From JAICLL01 sp035252155 (GTDB taxonomy: Bacteria > Planctomycetota > Planctomycetia > Pirellulales > JAICIG01), in NCBI GenBank assembly GCA_035252155.1, contig DATFDL010000541.1:1-20390 (forward strand): 20,390 nucleotides of DNA, read 5' to 3'. Shown in pieces: positions 18,105 through 20,390 of this stretch. The position numbers and the translations under genes were made by a program. Every line of letters begins with the position of its first letter. Position 1 is the stretch's first letter. Below the pieces are notes generated by a model. That model saw only the letters and a list, made by a program, of their open reading frames with translations, was not told the DNA's origin and did no database searches.

Positions 18105-18464
18105 ATGTGCGACGACCGCATGCAAACGCCCACGGCCGGTGTTGGCGGCCTCGATGCCGCGCGGCGCGATCAGATTGTGCAGCTCTTTTCGCGCGCCTGG
18201 CGGCGCGTCCAGCAGCGCACCGGCCGCTCGTGGGAGAAAAAACGCGACCGCTGGCGCGAATTGCTGGGCAGCCGTCTGCAAACGGCTCAGGGCGCACCCG
18301 ACCCGGCCGATGTGTCGTCGAACCAGTTGCGCGTCGCCCTGAACAATCTAGTGACGTTTGCGCAATTGCCTCCCCTAGACTCCAAGCTTCTCCGCGAAGC
18401 GATCCACGCCGATTATCTGGCGGTGCGCGCGCTGGCTCTCCAAGCGCTGGGCGACGGTCGATGA
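18105..18464 (+). CDS. hypothetical protein, 119 residues
   Basis: I do not recognise this protein. It is 119 residues, rich in Arg, Ala and Leu, with no signal peptide or membrane segment. A basic N-terminal half (DQIVQLFSRAWRRVQQRTGRSWEKKRDRWRELLG) looks helical, and the C-terminal half (NQLRVALNNLVTFAQLPPLDSKLLREAIHADYLAVRALALQALG) also looks helical. The ATG at 18105 is favoured over a start at 18000 because the upstream part covers the repeat copy at 18043-18063 and the candidate promoter. There is no Shine-Dalgarno, and the -10 position suggests a leaderless message. It converges on the DUF1559 gene. Codon use (G/C at third positions) is like the neighbouring genes, which supports that it is real. 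Confidence 0.6.
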   Translation: MCDDRMQTPTAGVGGLDAARRDQIVQLFSRAWRRVQQRTGRSWEKKRDRWRELLGSRLQTAQGAPDPADVSSNQLRVALNNLVTFAQLPPLDSKLLREAIHADYLAVRALALQALGDGR

Positions 18465-18500
18465 CGCGATCTTGGACTTTCGCTGGAACGATGCAGCTCA

Positions 18501-18535
18501 ATCCAAAATTGAAAATCCAAAATCTAAAATCGAAT
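18501..18535. repeat. five tandem degenerate heptamers ATCNAAA
   Basis: Five contiguous 7-mers (ATCCAAA, ATTGAAA, ATCCAAA, ATCTAAA, ATCGAAT) fill the gap between the 119-residue orphan gene and the DUF1559 gene. The last unit runs into the DUF1559 stop codon (18535-18537). They resemble the short tandem heptamer repeats known from cyanobacterial genomes, and AT-rich strings of this type are common between planctomycete genes. On the minus strand the array is T-rich and might help end transcription. Confidence 0.75.
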
Positions 18536-19578
18536 CACGGCAGGTTGGCGTTATCCACCGATTCGCCGCCCGCGCGGGTGCCGAGCGCCTGCCACACCAT
18601 GATGTTGATCGATTCGTTCATGAATTTTGCGCTGCCATCGGCCATGGCAATCATCGCGCCATTGGGATGACGGCTGCTGGGGGTGAAAATGCCGCTGCCG
18701 TCGTTGCTCGTGTTGCTCGAACAACTCGGCCCGTTGGGCGGAATGACCGCGGTGAAGGCCGAGCAGAACGGTCGCCCGTCGTGCCAGCGGTTGCCGGGGT
18801 AACAGTCCTTGCCACCATTGGCGATCGGACAGGTGGTGCCTGTGATGTAATAGCCGTTGCTCGCGGTCGCCATGCAGTTGAGATAGGCCGACAGGTTGTA
18901 TTGCCCGTTACTCCACTTGCCCATCGTCGTTTGGTTGAGCGGCCCCATGATGTTGCCGATCACTTCCATCGAGAGCAACGACCGGGGGCCTTGGGCCATC
19001 TCGCCGATCATCATCGTGTGGGTGGTGCCGTCGAGGATGTCGCGGAATTTGATGCCCTCGACATTGGGCGTCATGATCTCAAACACGCCGTTGGTGGGGG
19101 CGTAGCCGTAGAGATTGGCAATGTTGATGACCGTGGTGCCCACACAGCCGCGGTAGCTGGCACGGCCTTGTGGGCGGTTGCTCAGCATGGGCGGCCGAAT
19201 GTCCGACGGACACTGATAGACGGGGATTTCGACCGCATACGCAGGGTACGTGTTGTTGGGATGCGGATCTCTTAGCCAAGTCATCATGTTGTAGACCTGC
19301 TGCTGCTCGATAAACGGCGTGATCAACAAGCGCCAGCTAAGCTCGTGGTCGTTGTAGCCGGCGTTGCCGACGTTGAACGGCGGGAAGCGCAGGTGCGTGT
19401 CGTGATAGTTTTGCACGCCCACGGCGATCTGTTTTATTTGGTTGGTGCACTGGCTGCGACGGGCCGATTCTCGGGCCGCCTGCACCGCCGGCAGCAGCAG
19501 GGCGATCAGGATGCCGATGATCGCGATGACCACCAACAATTCCACCAACGTAAACGCCTCGCGGCGAGAGCGAACCAT
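18535..19578 (-). CDS. DUF1559 protein with prepilin-like N-terminus
   Basis: A 347-residue member of the DUF1559 (SBP_bac_10) family, a large paralogous family of planctomycetes. The N-terminus is a type IV prepilin-like signal: basic VRSRRE, then A|FTLVELLVVIAIIGILIALLLPAVQAARESARR, with the expected Glu at +5 (residue 13) and a membrane helix at about 14-32. The residue before the cleavage site is Ala8, where Gly is usual. The body has the family features DILDGTTHTMMIGE, DGRPFCSAF, and the C-terminal SRHPNGAMIAMADGSAKFMNESI...ALGTRAGGE. The protein is probably surface-exposed or pseudopilin-like; its role is unknown. The ATG at 19578 is preceded by a G run (seven Gs, six bases upstream), used as Shine-Dalgarno. 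An upstream ATG would add nine residues before the basic segment. Single gene, divergent from the small secreted protein. Confidence 0.95.
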   Translation of the reverse strand: MVRSRREAFTLVELLVVIAIIGILIALLLPAVQAARESARRSQCTNQIKQIAVGVQNYHDTHLRFPPFNVGNAGYNDHELSWRLLITPFIEQQQVYNMMTWLRDPHPNNTYPAYAVEIPVYQCPSDIRPPMLSNRPQGRASYRGCVGTTVINIANLYGYAPTNGVFEIMTPNVEGIKFRDILDGTTHTMMIGEMAQGPRSLLSMEVIGNIMGPLNQTTMGKWSNGQYNLSAYLNCMATASNGYYITGTTCPIANGGKDCYPGNRWHDGRPFCSAFTAVIPPNGPSCSSNTSNDGSGIFTPSSRHPNGAMIAMADGSAKFMNESINIMVWQALGTRAGGESVDNANLP

Positions 19579-19731
19579 AGAAGACCCCCCCTGTTTGAAA
19601 AACAACCCCGAAAACCCACCAAGGTCCTCAAAGTTGCCTCATTTTAGCCGCCCCCCCCGCTTGCGGGCAAGGCTCTCACCTTTGGGAAACAGCCCGGTGA
19701 TGGCATTTAAGTAATGGAAGGGTACAATCAG

Positions 19732-19761
19732 TTACACTCGATCGGCTCTGGCTGGCATGAT
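19732..19761 (+). promoter_or_regulatory. weak candidate promoter of the 159-residue secreted protein
   Basis: TTACAC (19732-19737) and CATGAT (19756-19761) are 18 nt apart, each four of six matches, about 56 nt upstream of the ATG at 19818. Nothing stronger is seen in the 239-bp divergent gap, so this is only a candidate. Confidence 0.22.
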
Positions 19762-19817
19762 AAAACCGAAGAAACGTGTCGGTCGAACCGATGAGACCAA
19801 GAGCAACAGGAGGATCT

Positions 19818-20297
19818 ATGACGGCCCGCCACTGCCCCAACCGCCGGTTTTTCGCGCGTTCTCGGTTGATCGTGCCGCTCGTGGTCGTGGCTTGGGGGCT
19901 TGTGACGGGCGTGAGCGACGCCCAGACGCCCCGCGGACGCTCGGGCCGATCTTCGTATCGCAACCGGCTGGCCCGCCCGGTCGTCAGCCCCTATATCAAT
20001 CTGAGTCGTCCGTTCGGTGACCCGGCGGTCGACTACTTCACGCTCTCGCGGCCGCCGCTCGACCTGCAAGCCGGCCAGTTCCGGCAGCAGCAAAACCTGC
20101 AAAACCTGCGGCAGGAAGTCGACGCGGAAGTGTTAGGGGGCGTCGGCCGCGGGCAGAGGATGCTTCCGCAGACCGGGCACGCGGCGGGCTATCTGAATTA
20201 TTCGCATTACTACACCAATCTTCAGGGTGCGCCGCAGGGCATGGGCGGCCAGGGCATGGGCGGCCAGGGCGGAGGCGGCCGCGCGGCGCGGCGCTAA
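19818..20297 (+). CDS. small secreted protein of planctomycete type
   Basis: A 159-residue protein with a Sec signal peptide (basic start, hydrophobic RLIVPLVVVAWGLVTGV, likely cleavage near SDA|Q at 35-36). The mature part has SPYINLSRP (57-65), DYFTLSRPPLDLQ (72-84), a Gln/Asn/Leu-rich helical stretch (86-102), LPQTGHAAGYLNYSHYYTN (116-134) and a Gly/Gln/Met-rich tail GMGGQGMGGQGGGG. The combination SPYxNL, YFxLxRP, LPxTGH...Y recalls a set of short secreted planctomycete proteins of unknown function. LPQTGH is followed by more protein and no membrane helix, so it is not a sortase anchor. The ATG at 19818 is chosen because AGGAGG (19808-19813) lies 4 nt upstream; an upstream start would delay the signal peptide. 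The role is unknown, possibly envelope-associated. Confidence 0.8.
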   Translation: MTARHCPNRRFFARSRLIVPLVVVAWGLVTGVSDAQTPRGRSGRSSYRNRLARPVVSPYINLSRPFGDPAVDYFTLSRPPLDLQAGQFRQQQNLQNLRQEVDAEVLGGVGRGQRMLPQTGHAAGYLNYSHYYTNLQGAPQGMGGQGMGGQGGGGRAARR

Positions 20298-20390
20298 CGG
20301 TCGCCGAACGGCTGATCTTCTTGGCTTTGATTTTTGCATTTTGACTTTCCCCTAGCCGGGGCAACGTCAACCTCTCTGCAACCGTTCCGC

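Noticed and set aside
17912..18670. 252-codon plus-strand frame across the orphan gene and the DUF1559 end
   Set aside because: It crosses the candidate lysR promoter, the repeat copy and the heptamer array and ends inside the DUF1559 gene. Its translation is low-complexity and unlike any family.
19933..20180. LPxTG sortase anchor in the 159-residue secreted protein
   Set aside because: LPQTGH is followed by about 40 more residues, with no hydrophobic helix or basic tail, so it is not a sortase signal.

Overview
The window looks like chromosomal DNA of a high-GC planctomycete, probably a Pirellulales-like lineage. The evidence is a DUF1559 protein with a type IV prepilin-like N-terminus, a small glycine-rich RRM protein, a secreted protein with a lineage-typical SPYxNL...LPxTGH layout, frequent GTG/TTG starts, and palindromic and heptameric repeats between genes. 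The assignment is by inference; there is no rRNA or tRNA here.

Layout: (1) 1-4030, rpoC lacking its 5' end, followed by a terminator-like hairpin. (2) 4181-5308, a glycosyltransferase of the MGDG synthase/UgtP type. (3) 5305-5545, a repeat-rich gap with an inverted pair of 24-bp palindromes enclosing three 30-bp tandem repeats and a terminator. (4) 5548-5871, the RRM protein gene on the minus strand. (5) 5896-8495, a decayed accessory block: a palindrome-rich non-coding stretch, remnants that look like a DUF433/DUF5615 toxin-antitoxin pair, a complete gene for a secreted protein of unknown role, and the 3' part of a REP-associated transposase gene. (6) 8621-9925, glgC. (7) 17837 down to 10199 on the minus strand, a compact cluster lysR - gltB - parE-like toxin - gltD, with junctions of 3 nt, a 4-nt overlap, and a short or 1-nt-overlap junction. 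(8) 18105-18464, a small orphan gene. (9) 19578 to 18535 on the minus strand, the DUF1559 gene. (10) 19818-20297, a small secreted protein.

The glutamate synthase cluster is the most unusual part. GltB carries a 35-residue in-frame insertion made entirely of two inverted 24-bp palindromes and the DNA between them. The same palindrome pair occurs in the gap at 5305-5545. The GltB C-terminus also continues past the normal end of the family into about 43 residues that resemble the toxin-binding half of a type II antitoxin. The GltB stop overlaps the GTG start of an intact ParE-family toxin gene, which in turn touches gltD. This reads as a toxin-antitoxin module captured inside a housekeeping operon, with the antitoxin end fused to GltB. 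Palindromes, tandem repeats and heptamer arrays lie against several stop codons, suggesting that gene 3' ends are common targets for these elements in this genome.
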